Shown piece by piece: positions 56,608 through 64,000 of a stretch of 64,000 nucleotides of DNA. Each line of letters begins with the position of its first letter. Positions within the stretch are counted from its first letter, which is position 1. The stretch lies in the NCBI GenBank assembly GCA_027669525.1, contig JAQEDJ010000004.1:23395-87394 (forward strand), given 5' to 3'. The notes beneath the pieces are model-generated. The model did not search any database. It was not told the origin of the DNA and saw only the letters and a program-made list of their open reading frames with translations. The translations under genes and the position numbers were made by a program. This stretch comes from Coriobacteriaceae bacterium AM48-5. Its GTDB lineage: Bacteria; Actinomycetota; Coriobacteriia; Coriobacteriales; Coriobacteriaceae.

Positions 56608-57283
56608 TCCGATTCTGCTGACCGCCATCTGCGCCGTGGTCTCGTTCTTTATCGGAGCGATTCCGTTTGGCCTGATCCTGGGCCGCGTGTTCAACCACAC
56701 CGACATTCGCAAGGCGGGTTCCGGCAACATCGGCACAACCAATGCGCTGCGCGTGGCCGGCCCTAAGGTGGCCGCGCTCACGTTGTTGCTCGACTGCCTT
56801 AAGGGCGCCATCTGCGTCCTTATCGCGCGTCCGCTCATTGCCGACTTGGGCTATGGCTTCCCCGTAAGCATCATGGCGCCCGGAGCCCCTGGCGATTGGA
56901 TGCTCGGCGTCATTTGCCTGGCAGCGGTGTGGGGCCATATCTTCTCGCCCTACCTTAACTTCCACGGCGGCAAGGGTATCGCGGTTGGCCTGGGCGTCAT
57001 CCTCGCCTGGTACTGGCCTATTGGCCTGTCGCTGCTCGGCATGTTTATCGTGGCCGTCGCCATCACCAAGTATGTGTCGGTGGGCTCGCTTGCCGCTGCC
57101 ATCGGTCTTCCCATCGCTGCTTGCGCGGTCTTTCCGTACAGCAGCCTGGGACTTAAGTTTTGCATGGCGATAATCGGCATCACCGTTGTGTGGGCCCATC
57201 GCGCGAATATCCAAAAGCTCATGGCCGGTAAGGAGTCCAAGCTCTCGTTTACCAAGCGCGTCACCGAGCCCGACGATAAGTAG
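56600..57283 (+). CDS. plsY: Acyl-phosphate:glycerol-3-phosphate acyltransferase PlsY
   Basis: 227 residues, several membrane helices. The three cytoplasmic-loop motifs are GSGNIGTTNALRVAG, HIFSPYLNFHGGKGIAVGLG and a late VVWAHRANIQKLMAGKESKL. First acylation in phospholipid synthesis; plsC is 4 kb upstream on the same strand. ATG 56600 after AAAAGGATG-like context overlapping der. Confidence 0.95.
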   Translation: MHNPILLTAICAVVSFFIGAIPFGLILGRVFNHTDIRKAGSGNIGTTNALRVAGPKVAALTLLLDCLKGAICVLIARPLIADLGYGFPVSIMAPGAPGDWMLGVICLAAVWGHIFSPYLNFHGGKGIAVGLGVILAWYWPIGLSLLGMFIVAVAITKYVSVGSLAAAIGLPIAACAVFPYSSLGLKFCMAIIGITVVWAHRANIQKLMAGKESKLSFTKRVTEPDDK

Positions 57284-57292
57284 GAGAGAATC

Positions 57293-58300
57293 ATGAATGT
57301 TGCGCTGATTGGCTCCGGCTCCTGGGGAACCGCCGTCGCCGGCCTTGCCGCCGCGCGAGCCGAGCGCGTGACCATGTGGGCCCACAGCGAGCAGACGGCC
57401 GCCGGCATCAATGGCGAGCACTGCAACCCCCGGTATCTGGTGGACTACGAGCTGCCCGGCAACGTCGTCGCCACGACGGACCTGGCGCAAGCGCTCGATG
57501 CCGCCGACGCCATCATCTTTGCCGTGCCCTCCACACACCTGCGCAGCGTATGTCATCAGGCAGCGCCTTTCATCGCCGCCAACACCCCGGTGCTCTGCCT
57601 TACCAAGGGCATTGAGCCCGAGTCTGGCCTGCTCATGAGCGAGGTCATTGCCAGCGAGATCGGCAACGAGCGGCGTGTGGCGGCCCTCTCGGGCCCCAAC
57701 CATGCCGAGGAGATTTGCCGCGGCGGGCTCTCTGCCGCCGTCATCGCCAGCGAGGACCAGCAGGTGGGGGAGACCTTTAAGGAGCTGCTGCTGTCCACGG
57801 CCTTCCGCATCTACCTGTCGCAGGATATGACCGGTGTCGAGGTTTGCGGCGCTATGAAAAACGTCATCGCCATCGTGTGCGGCATTTCCGCCGGTTCTGG
57901 TGCGGGCGACAACACGCTCGCCCTCATCATGACGCGCGGCCTGGCCGAGATCAGCCGTCTGGTGCACGCCCGCGGCGGCCAGGCCATGACCTGCATGGGA
58001 CTTGCCGGCATGGGCGACCTCATTGCCACCTGTACCTCGGAGCATTCGCGCAACCGCACCTTTGGCTACGAGTTTGCCCACGGCGTGTCGCTCGACGAGT
58101 ACCAGACGCGTACGCATATGGTGGTCGAGGGCGCCGTCGCAGCCCGCAGCGTGAGCGAACTCGCCCGTTCACTGGGCGTAGACATTCCGCTCACCTTTGC
58201 CGTGGAGCAAACGCTCTACAACGGTGTTACTTTGGATAGGGCGCTCGAGATTCTCACCGACCGCGTCCCTTCTCAAGAGTTCTACGGACTCACCGACTAG
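57293..58300 (+). CDS. gpsA: Glycerol-3-phosphate dehydrogenase GpsA
   Basis: 335 residues. ALIGSGSWGTAVAGLAA (NAD(P) loop), VPSTHLRSV, LTKGIEPESGLLMSEV, LSGPNHAEEICRG, ALKN-type CGAMKNVIAIVCGISAGSG with catalytic Lys, GLAGMGDLIATCTSEHSRNRTFG. It makes glycerol-3-phosphate for PlsY, its upstream neighbour. ATG 9 bases after the plsY stop with AGGAGAG. Confidence 0.95.
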   Translation: MNVALIGSGSWGTAVAGLAAARAERVTMWAHSEQTAAGINGEHCNPRYLVDYELPGNVVATTDLAQALDAADAIIFAVPSTHLRSVCHQAAPFIAANTPVLCLTKGIEPESGLLMSEVIASEIGNERRVAALSGPNHAEEICRGGLSAAVIASEDQQVGETFKELLLSTAFRIYLSQDMTGVEVCGAMKNVIAIVCGISAGSGAGDNTLALIMTRGLAEISRLVHARGGQAMTCMGLAGMGDLIATCTSEHSRNRTFGYEFAHGVSLDEYQTRTHMVVEGAVAARSVSELARSLGVDIPLTFAVEQTLYNGVTLDRALEILTDRVPSQEFYGLTD

Positions 58301-58318
58301 CGCAGAAAGGCTACTACC

Positions 58319-58990
58319 ATGGGTTCCATTAAAATCGCTCCGTCCGTCCTCTCGGCCGACATGGCCAACCTCAAGGGCGAACTCGACAAGATCGCCGGTG
58401 CCGACTACGTGCACTTCGACGTCATGGACGGCCACTTTACCGGCAACCTCACCTTTGGCGTTGACATCCTCAAGGCCGTCAAGCGCTCCACCAATGTACC
58501 GGTCGACGCGCACCTCATGGTGTCGAACCCCGACGAGACGGTCGATTGGTACGCAGACGCCGGCGCCGATATGATCACCGTACACTACGAGGCCTCCACG
58601 CACCTGCACCGCACGCTCACCCATCTGCAGCAGCGCGGCGTTAAGGCCGGCGTGGTGCTCAACCCCGCCACCCCCGTGTGCGTGCTGGAGAGCATCATCG
58701 ACGTCGTCGATATGGTGCTGCTCATGAGCGTGAACCCGGGCTTTGGCGGTCAGAGCTTTATCCCGGGCACCATCGCTAAGCTCCACGAGCTCAGGGCCAT
58801 GTGCGAGCGTCACGGCGTTTCGCCCCTCATCGAGGTCGACGGTGGCATTTCTTCCAAGAACATTGTCGAGGTCGTCAAGGCCGGCGCCAACGTGCTCGTG
58901 GCCGGTTCTGCCGTATTTAAGTCCGAAGATCCCGCTGCCGAGGTTGCGCTGCTGCAGAAGCTGGGCAACGAGGCCGCACAGGAGGCATAA
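58319..58990 (+). CDS. rpe: Ribulose-phosphate 3-epimerase
   Basis: 223 residues, TIM barrel. KIAPSVLSADMANLKGEL, VHFDVMDGHFTGNLTFG (metal His/Asp), DAHLMVSNPD, LMSVNPGFGGQSFI and IEVDGGISSKNI with the second catalytic Asp. Interconverts ribulose-5-P and xylulose-5-P. Preceded by GAAAGG. Confidence 0.95.
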   Translation: MGSIKIAPSVLSADMANLKGELDKIAGADYVHFDVMDGHFTGNLTFGVDILKAVKRSTNVPVDAHLMVSNPDETVDWYADAGADMITVHYEASTHLHRTLTHLQQRGVKAGVVLNPATPVCVLESIIDVVDMVLLMSVNPGFGGQSFIPGTIAKLHELRAMCERHGVSPLIEVDGGISSKNIVEVVKAGANVLVAGSAVFKSEDPAAEVALLQKLGNEAAQEA

Positions 58991-58996
58991 ACCCTT

Positions 58997-60174
58997 ATGA
59001 CCGCAGGTCAAAACCGCATACCCGTGAATCTTGACTATGCCGCCTCGACGCCCATGCGCGCCGAGGCGCTCCTTGCGCAGCGCGAATACGACGACAGCGA
59101 GCTTGCCGGCGTCAACCCCAACTCGCTGCATTCGCTCGGCCGCAAGGCTGCCACGCGTCTGGAGGTTGCACGTCGCGAGATCACCCGCAGCTTTGGCGCG
59201 CGCGTCCGCCCGTCCGAGATTGTACTGACCAACGGCGGCACCGAAGCCAACCAGCTGGCGCTGCTCGGTCTTGCCGAGGGCGCTCGTCAGCGCGATCGCA
59301 AGCGCAATCGTGTAATCGTTTCGGCCATCGAGCACGATTCGATTCTGGACAACCTGCCGTTGCTGCGTGCCGCCGGCTTTACCGTCGACCTGGTGAAGCC
59401 CTGCCGCATGGGCTACATTAAGCCTGCCACGCTTGTCGAGCTGCTCGGCGACGACGTGGCGCTCGTGAGCATCATGGTTGCCAACAACGAGACCGGCGTG
59501 GTGCAGCCCATCCGCGAGCTTGCCGCGGCCACGCATACCGTTGGCGCCCTGTTCCACACCGATGCCATCCAGGGGTATCTGCATATTCCGCTCGATGTCA
59601 CCGAGCTGGGCGTCGACGCCATGTCCGTCGCAGCCACAAGATTGGCGGTCCCGTGGCATCTGGCGCACTCTACCTTAAGAGCCGCACGCCGCTGCGCCCG
59701 CGCATCTTTGGCGGCGGACAGGAGGCCGGTCGTCGTGCCGGCACGCAAGACCTGCGAACGCAGCTCGCCTTTGCCGCTGCCGCCTCATCTCTGACGCCCC
59801 ATGTGGCTCAGGAGCGCGCGAAGCTGCAAGCCCTTTCCGACAAGCTCTACGCCACGCTTACGGCTCATCCGCGTATTCATGCCACCATGGGCGACTACGC
59901 ACAGGCCGATCGCCTGCCGGGCATGGTGTCGATCTACGTTGATGGCATGGACTCCGAGGAGCTCATCGTCAAGCTCGATGCCGCCGGCTTTGAGGTTTCG
60001 GCCGGCTCGGCGTGCTCGAGCGGCAGCATGGACCCGAGCCATGTGCTCAGCGCCATGGGCATTGGTCGCGAGCAGGCACTAGGTGCACTGCGCATTTCCT
60101 TTGACGACCGCGTGAATCCGGACGATCTGGACGAGTTTGCCCAGACGCTGCTCTCGATCGCAGGTGCCGCATGA
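58997..60174 (+). CDS. Cysteine desulfurase, NifS/IscS-type class V aminotransferase (frameshifted in sequence)
   Basis: About 392 residues. NLDYAASTPMRAEAL, TNGGTEANQLAL, SAIEHDSI, MVANNETGVVQPI, FHTDAIQGY, then MSVAAHKIGGPVASGALYL after restoring a C near 59634 (Schiff-base Lys in AHK), RRAGTQDL, and GSACSSGSMDPSHVL with the active Cys. Provides sulfur for Fe-S clusters or thio-tRNA. Six bases after rpe; overlaps nif3 by ATGA. Confidence 0.92.
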
Positions 60175-60979
60175 TCGTCGCCGAGCTCGAGCGCGCGCTA
60201 CTGGCACGCTATCCCAAGACGGACACCGAGCCCTGGGACCACGTAGGACTCTCCGTTGGCGATCCGGCCGCGGAGATCACCGGCGTTGCCTGCGCACTCG
60301 ATGCGACTGAGGCTAATGTTCGCCGCGCCCAAGAAGCAAGCGCCAACGTGCTGCTGACGCATCATCCCATATACATCAAGGCACCCGAGGCCTTTTGTCC
60401 GGCGGATGCCACACGACCCCAGTGCAGTGCGGCCCTCTACGAGGCTGCCCGCTGCGGGGTGAGCATTATCTCGCTCCACACCAACCTGGACCGCTCGCAC
60501 GAAGCCCGTGTCTGCCTGAGCAAGCTGCTGGGTGCCGCACCCGTGAGCTCACTGGAGCACGTGGACGACCCCGAGGCCACCGGCCTGGGCGCACTTGCAA
60601 CGCTCAACGACCCGTGCACGCTGCGCGATCTTGCCACCCGTGCTGCCACGGCCTTTGGCAGCGACCCGCGTGTGTGGGCAAAGCTGATCGCCCGTGCCGC
60701 ACCGTCGCCATTTTGGGCGGCTCCCTGGGCGACTTCGGAGAGCTCGCCATCGCCGCGGGCGCAGATGTTGTCGTGACGGGCGAGGCGGGCTACCACGTGG
60801 CGCAAGACCTTGCCTTGCGCGGGCTGCCGGTGATCTTGCTCGGCCACGACCGCTCCGAGGAGCCGTTCGTTGATATATTGATGAACTCTGCAGTTGACGC
60901 CGGGGCCGACCCCCGTCATGCGATTAAAATACTGAACCCTTGCCAATGGTGGACTGTGACAAAAGGAGAGAACTTATGA
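60171..60979 (+). CDS. Nif3-like dinuclear metal-centre protein (frameshifted in sequence)
   Basis: About 269 residues after repair. DHVGLSVGDPAAEITGVACAL, VLLTHHPIYIKAPEAF (metal His pair), ISLHTNLDRSHEARV, and TVAILGGSLGDFGELAIAAGADVVVTGEAGYHVAQDL after a C restored near 60700. YqfO/YbgI family (GTP cyclohydrolase 1 type 2-like); the substrate is debated. ATGA overlap with the desulfurase; the zinc-ribbon gene overlaps its end by 4 bases. Confidence 0.88.
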
Positions 60980-61695
60980 GCGCCGGCGCTACGCTACTCA
61001 AGCTGCAACAGATCGATTTGGAGCTCGCCCGCAACAAGAGCGAACTTGCCAATATGCCGGAGCTCAAGGAGCTCGCTTCCAAGCGCAAGACCTACGTTAA
61101 GCTCAAGGCCGAAATGACCAAGCTCTACGCCCAACGCAAGGACCTGGATATTGAGCTCGACGATCTCAACACCACCGAGATTCAGACCAATAACGCCATC
61201 GAGGCCGCTAAGAAGCGCCACGTTGACGGCTCCGACTACCGCGAGGTACAGGACCTGGAAAACGAGCTCGCCACCCTGGCCAAGCGCCTGGACAAGATTG
61301 AGCACACCCGCAAGGATGTCGTTGTCGCCCACAAAGAGGCGCTCGACCGCGAGACCCGCGCGCAGGCCATCATCGCCAAGTTCGAGGAGGGCGTGAAGGC
61401 CGATACCAAGGCCGCCCGCGCCAAGGCTGCCGACCTGCAGGCTCAGATCGAAGCCGCCACTAAGGAGCGCACCGCTCTTGCCGCCACGCTGCCGGCCGAC
61501 GTGCTCACCGACTACGAGCGTCTGCTCAAGCAGTTCCGCGGCTTGGCCGTCGAGACCATCCAGGGCAACATCCCCACGGTCTGCCACACCGCGCTGCAGG
61601 CATCGTCCATGAGCGACCTCAACCACGACGGTAGCGAGATTACGCACTGTCCGTACTGCCACCGCCTCCTGGTGCTCCCGAGCAAGGAAGCCTAG
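60976..61695 (+). CDS. Coiled-coil zinc-ribbon protein (CT398/YqfN-type, C4 zinc ribbon)
   Basis: 239 residues. A long coiled coil (about 5-175, with charged heptads such as KAEMTKLYAQRKDLDIELDDL in part) and a C-terminal zinc knuckle: VCHTAL and HCPYCHRLLVLP. The C4-type zinc-ribbon family is regularly next to nif3; function unknown, possibly nucleic-acid binding. Start ATG 60976 after AAAAGGAGAG. Confidence 0.85.
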   Translation: MSAGATLLKLQQIDLELARNKSELANMPELKELASKRKTYVKLKAEMTKLYAQRKDLDIELDDLNTTEIQTNNAIEAAKKRHVDGSDYREVQDLENELATLAKRLDKIEHTRKDVVVAHKEALDRETRAQAIIAKFEEGVKADTKAARAKAADLQAQIEAATKERTALAATLPADVLTDYERLLKQFRGLAVETIQGNIPTVCHTALQASSMSDLNHDGSEITHCPYCHRLLVLPSKEA

Positions 61696-61697
61696 CT

Positions 61698-62911
61698 ATG
61701 ACGGCGGCATCCAACAATTCAATGCAACTTGAGGGAAAAACGATCCTGCTGGGCATTACCGGCGGGATCGCCGCCTATAAGTCGTGCAATATCGTGCGCC
61801 TGCTGCAAAAGCGCGGCGCACGTGTCAAAGTCGTTATGAGCGAGCATGCCACGGAGTTCGTGGGCCCGCTCACGTTCCGCGCGCTCACCAATGAGCCGGT
61901 CGCGGTTGGGCTATTCGACGACCCGTCTGACCCCATCCACCATATCTCGCTTGCGCAGGAGCCCGATCTGGTGGTCGTGCGCCCGCGACGGCCAATATCA
62001 TCGCCAAGATGGCCAACGGCATCGCCGACGACCTCATCTCCACCACGCTGCTTGCGACGCCGCGGCCCGTCGTGATCGCGCCGGCCATGAACAATGGCAT
62101 GTGGAAGGCGCCGGCGACGCAGGCCAACATGGCCACGTTGCGCGAGCACGATGTCCATGTGGTGGGACCCGGCAGCGGCTACCTTGCCTGCGGCGACGTG
62201 GACACGGGGCGCATGAGCGAGCCCGAGGACATCGTCGAGGCCGTCTGCGAGGTGCTCAATCCCGTGCAACAAGACCTGGCGGGCAAGCGCATCGTCATCA
62301 CTGCCGGCCCCACGCATGAGCCGATCGATCCCGTGCGCTTTATCGGCAATCGGTCGTCGGGCAAGATGGGTATCGCCCTGGCGGGGGAGGCCGCACGTCG
62401 CGGTGCCGTCGTCACGCTCGTGCTGGGACCGACATCGCTCGACGTTCCCCGCGGTGTGGAGTGCGTGCACGTACAGACCGCCTCAGAAATGCTCAAGGCA
62501 GCGCTGAGCGCCTTCCAGACGGCCGACGCGGCCGTTTGCGCCGCCGCCGTCGCCGACTACACGCCGGCGGCCCCGGCGGACCATAAGCTCAAAAAGGCCA
62601 ACGAGCGCCTGGATCGAATCGAGCTCGTCGAGACCGTTGACATCTTGGCCGAACTTTCACGCCAAAAGGGCGATCGCCTCGTAATCGGCTTTGCAGCCGA
62701 GACTGATAACGTCGTCGAGTACGCCGAGCGCAAATTGACCCGCAAAGGCTGCGATGCCATTATCGCCAACGATGTCTCACGCGCCGATTCGGGCTTTGGA
62801 ACCGACACCAACAAGGCTTGGATCGTGAGCATAGCGGGTACGCAAGAACTACCCGTACTAACAAAACCCCAGCTCGCAGATACAATTTTGGACTTGCTTC
62901 AAAATTTGTAA
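61698..62911 (+). CDS. coaBC: Bifunctional phosphopantothenoylcysteine decarboxylase / phosphopantothenate-cysteine ligase CoaBC (frameshifted in sequence)
   Basis: About 404 residues after repair. CoaC half: LLGITGGIAAYKSCNIVRLL, LVVVAPATANIIAKMANGIADDL (G restored near 61980), APAMNNGMWKAPATQANMA. CoaB half: VITAGPTHEPIDPVRFIGN, RSSGKMGIALAGEAA, VSIAGTQELP. Two steps of coenzyme A synthesis. Last gene of the housekeeping run. The start at 61698 is 2 bases after the zinc-ribbon stop. Confidence 0.92.
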
Positions 62912-62919
62912 AAAAGTTC

Positions 62920-62949
62920 TTGCACAAGGACAAAGTTTCGGGTTAATAT
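62920..62949 (+). promoter_or_regulatory. Promoter of tRNA-Pro
   Basis: TTGCAC at 62920-62925 and TAATAT at 62944-62949, spacing 18. Confidence 0.7.
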
Positions 62950-62991
62950 ACTCCCTGTTGCGAGCGAAAGCAGAGCAACAAACAAAAGCTT

Positions 62992-63068
<77 letters not shown>

Positions 63069-63077
63069 GAAGTTTGC

Positions 63078-63107
63078 AGGTCAGGTACTTAGTGCCTGAC
63101 CTTTTTT
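63078..63107 (+). terminator. Terminator after tRNA-Pro
   Basis: AGGTCAGG pairs with CCTGACCT, followed by TTTTTT. Confidence 0.85.
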
Positions 63108-63538
63108 GTTTTAAGCAATTGCTTTATTTTCAGTAAGCAACAGGGTGCCAAAAATCTACCTACGCGATAATCGCCTTTTGCGGCTACTTGCGCGTTTTTG
63201 CACGCGCTTGAGCCGATTTATTAACGCGATATGAATCTACATACGCGTAGCTGGTATGCAGCCGAGTACAGGCTGTATTTATCGCGGCGATTAACACAGA
63301 TATAGCGACTATAACGGACAAGCGTGTCGCTGTATTTATTCCAGTAGTTCACTTGATCGGTGGACAAGTGGCTGTTGCAACGAAACGCCAAGCAGGATGG
63401 GCTCTATACGAGGACGCCGCAGGGTAATGGCGGGGGAGTGCGGCGGGCGCTCTGAAAGCCGCTGTGTGACCCCATGTCTCCTTAACTCGATAATTTGTGT
63501 TTCAAGCCACGAATCGGTCGAGCAATTGCCAAAAGAAC
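63108..63538. other. Gene-free stretch
   Basis: About 430 bases, AT-richer in its first half, with scattered CGCG and ATAACGCGAT-like words at 63160-63300 but no convincing repeat, ORF or RNA. Confidence 0.4.
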
Positions 63539-63562
63539 GGCCCATGCAGGATTGCATGGGCC
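63539..63562 (-). terminator. Terminator of the histidine-kinase gene
   Basis: A perfect 10-bp inverted repeat (GGCCCATGCA with TGCATGGGCC); on the minus strand it is followed by GTTCTTTT. Confidence 0.7.
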
Positions 63563-63674
63563 TTACATCAGATCAAATTTGAGCCAGAAGCACCAAACGG
63601 GGCAGACGCAACACCATCTCGTCGCGGCCTCGGCGAGCGACATATCGCAGTCGAGGTAGACATCGAGGAATTCG

Positions 63675-64000
63675 TCAGATCCCGCACAGTGGGACCGCGA
63701 TGGTGGCCACCGCACCGCCCGAGGGGCCGTTGGCGAGCGAGACGGAGCCCCCGTGGGCGCTCGCGGCCTCGGAGGCGACGTGGAGGCCGAGCCCGTAGTG
63801 GCGACCTCCGTCACGCGAGGAGCGGGAGGAGTCGTCTGTGAAGAGGCGCTCGCAGCCGCGTTCAAGGGCGGCGGGAGAGAAGCCCGGTCCGTCGTCGGCC
63901 ACCTCGATGACGAGGTGTCCGCCCGCGACGTCGCAGGAGACCGCCACACGCGAGCGCGCGTGCTCGGCGGCGTTGGCCACGAGGTTCGCGGCGGCTCGCG
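63675..64000 (-). CDS. C-terminal ATPase domain of a sensor histidine kinase (partial)
   Basis: About 108 codons at the edge; the gene enters from the right. RAAANLVANAAEHAR is the N box, IEVADDGPGFSP the G1 box, and HYGLGLHVASEAASAHGG the G2 box of HATPase_c, ending with a beta strand and stop at 63675. Sensor and HisKA parts lie outside. GC-rich. The response regulator is not visible. Confidence 0.85.
   Translation of the reverse strand, partial: RAAANLVANAAEHARSRVAVSCDVAGGHLVIEVADDGPGFSPAALERGCERLFTDDSSRSSRDGGRHYGLGLHVASEAASAHGGSVSLANGPSGGAVATIAVPLCGI

Noticed and set aside
57640-59668. Minus-strand ORFs opposite gpsA and rpe
   Set aside because: Antisense shadows in GC-rich DNA; the plus-strand genes show full conserved motif sets.

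Overview
The window looks like the chromosome of a gut Coriobacteriia member, most likely Collinsella or a close relative. Reasons: GC-rich housekeeping genes, a large glycogen locus with both GlgC and a GlgD paralogue, an LPKTG sortase substrate, and a NusG-paralogue-led polysaccharide operon. The genus is recalled from overall gene content, not from a database match.

Layout. (1) 1-12.4 kb, minus strand: glycogen/starch locus glgB, glgP, glgC, glgD, glgA and a GH13-GH77 fusion cut by the window edge. GGTAAAAC-type boxes lie upstream of glgB and of the fusion. GlgA and GlgB carry long Lys/Ala-rich tails. (2) 12.4-15.2 kb: HAD phosphatase, thiamine pyrophosphokinase, a two-gene HEPN-like cassette among short repeats, and tRNA-Ala(GGC). 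(3) 15.3-32.3 kb: surface polysaccharide locus of visibly lower GC: structured leader, LoaP/NusG-like regulator, PglF/PglE/PglC-like genes, an odd PLP enzyme, two GT4 enzymes, TupA-like protein, polymerase, flippase, ATP-grasp, GNAT, a mosaic epimerase, and UDP-glucose dehydrogenase. (4) 32.3-43.5 kb: accessory zone: a decayed gene, a second ugd 3' end, a SIR2-HerA defence operon with a third gene, an LPKTG protein, and several toxin-antitoxin-like modules (DUF4160 pair, MNT nucleotidyltransferase, DUF3990/HTH, small ORF/Fic). (5) 43.6-64 kb: tRNA-Val, a nuclease-like protein, a second tRNA-Ala(GGC), then a long plus-strand housekeeping run (ABC-F, M50 protease, scpA, scpB, rluB, cmk, plsC, ispH, DUF512 protein, der, plsY, gpsA, rpe, cysteine desulfurase, nif3, zinc ribbon, coaBC), tRNA-Pro, and a histidine kinase end on the minus strand.

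Twenty-four frameshifts split otherwise well conserved genes, including normally essential ones (ispH, coaBC, scpA, plsC). Each can be repaired by restoring one base (two in one case) in a short single-base run. This points to deletion errors in the sequence rather than decay. Broken genes are therefore given as single features across the shift. Exceptions that look like real decay are the 5'-truncated second ugd copy, the gene with an in-frame TGA beside it, and a SIR2-like N-terminal remnant.

The most interesting material is the SIR2-HerA-plus-third-gene operon, the tailed glycogen enzymes, the DUF3990/HTH/Fic cluster with its paired-palindrome operator, and the structured leader of the polysaccharide locus.
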